NCBI GenBank assembly: GCA_009923125.1
Contig: RFUD01000019.1
Span: 1-13,514 of the forward strand
From: Planctomycetia bacterium
GTDB lineage: Bacteria > Planctomycetota > Planctomycetia > Pirellulales > UBA1268
Reading direction: 5' to 3'
DNA: 13,514 bases
Shown here: positions 13,402 through 13,514 of the stretch, one piece after another
Layout of the letters: each line of letters starts with the position of its first letter
Numbering within the stretch: position 1 is the first letter of the stretch
The notes under the pieces: model-generated
The model's database searches: none
What the model was told of the DNA's origin: nothing
Seen by the model: only the letters and a program-made list of their open reading frames with translations
Program-made: the position numbers and the translations under genes

Positions 13402-13514
13402 TCCGCCGCGATTTTTGGGTAGCCGAAAAACCCGGGGGGACGATTTTCCGCCGAAAACGGCCGAACCTCGGCCTGGATCGCGGCCACGAGACGGGCGTCC
13501 TCGGTGATGGCGGC
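13395..13514 (-). CDS. 3' end of an unrecognised gene (partial, cut by window edge)
   Basis: The last 39 codons of a minus-strand frame, ending at a TAG on 13397-13395. Most codons, and nearly all of the first 23, end in G or C. The tail has an ordinary mixed composition: AITEDARLVAAIQAEVRPF, then PPGFFGYPKIAADR. There is no start codon inside, so the gene extends past the window. It is co-directional with the Cys-rich gene, 109 bases away, with a strong hairpin between them. I do not recognise the family and propose no function. Confidence 0.45.
   Translation of the reverse strand, partial: AAITEDARLVAAIQAEVRPFSAENRPPGFFGYPKIAADR

Noticed and set aside
12847..13507. Plus-strand frames opposite the Cys-rich gene
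   Set aside because: Products are Arg/Gly-rich with no signal peptide. The minus strand has a strong ribosome binding site, signal peptide, repeats and an oriented terminator.
1..13514. CRISPR array, insertion sequence, tRNA or other mobile element
   Set aside because: No regularly spaced identical DNA repeats, no transposase-like frame, no terminal inverted repeats with target duplications and no cloverleaf-like sequence were seen. The repeats present are protein-domain repeats within coding sequence.

Overview
The window looks like GC-rich planctomycete DNA, most likely a Pirellulales-type member. Three observations support this. The first gene matches the BBP7-type outer-membrane beta-barrel pattern known mainly from planctomycetes. 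The central gene encodes a giant mosaic protein with the N-terminal arginine-rich LEDRR motif (LEPR-like) typical of planctomycete surface proteins. The third is a small secreted cysteine-rich protein of a kind common in that phylum. No sequence comparison could be run, so the lineage is an inference from protein style and base composition.

Layout: (1) 1-110, probable 3' end of an unrecognised plus-strand gene, followed by a small hairpin. (2) 323-1756, plus strand, a 477-aa predicted outer-membrane beta-barrel protein whose N-terminal half holds a dense cysteine cluster; a good intrinsic terminator follows at 1852-1890. (3) A candidate promoter at 1891-1920 and then 2008-12756, one uninterrupted gene of 3582 codons filling about 80 % of the window. 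Its product is a secreted or surface mosaic: LEDRR leader, Ig-like domains, matrixin-like zinc protease, pre-peptidase C-terminal-type (PPC) beta-sandwiches, three copies of a beta-helix module, a beta-propeller-like region, a MAM/lectin-like sandwich, a second beta-helix, another Ig-like domain and six fibronectin type III domains. (4) 12757-12931, a structured intergenic region between convergent genes, with a strong minus-strand terminator. (5) 12932-13285, minus strand, a 117-aa exported protein with cysteine-rich repeats. (6) 13395-13514, minus strand, probable 3' end of another unrecognised gene.

All three complete genes are predicted to act outside the inner membrane, so this looks like a cell-envelope locus. 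I found no tRNA, rRNA, CRISPR array, insertion sequence, prophage or defence genes. The most notable points are a cysteine-free giant protein lying between two cysteine-rich envelope proteins, a zinc-protease domain with leucine at the Met-turn position, and an export leader with no hydrophobic core. I do not see a clearly new multi-gene system.
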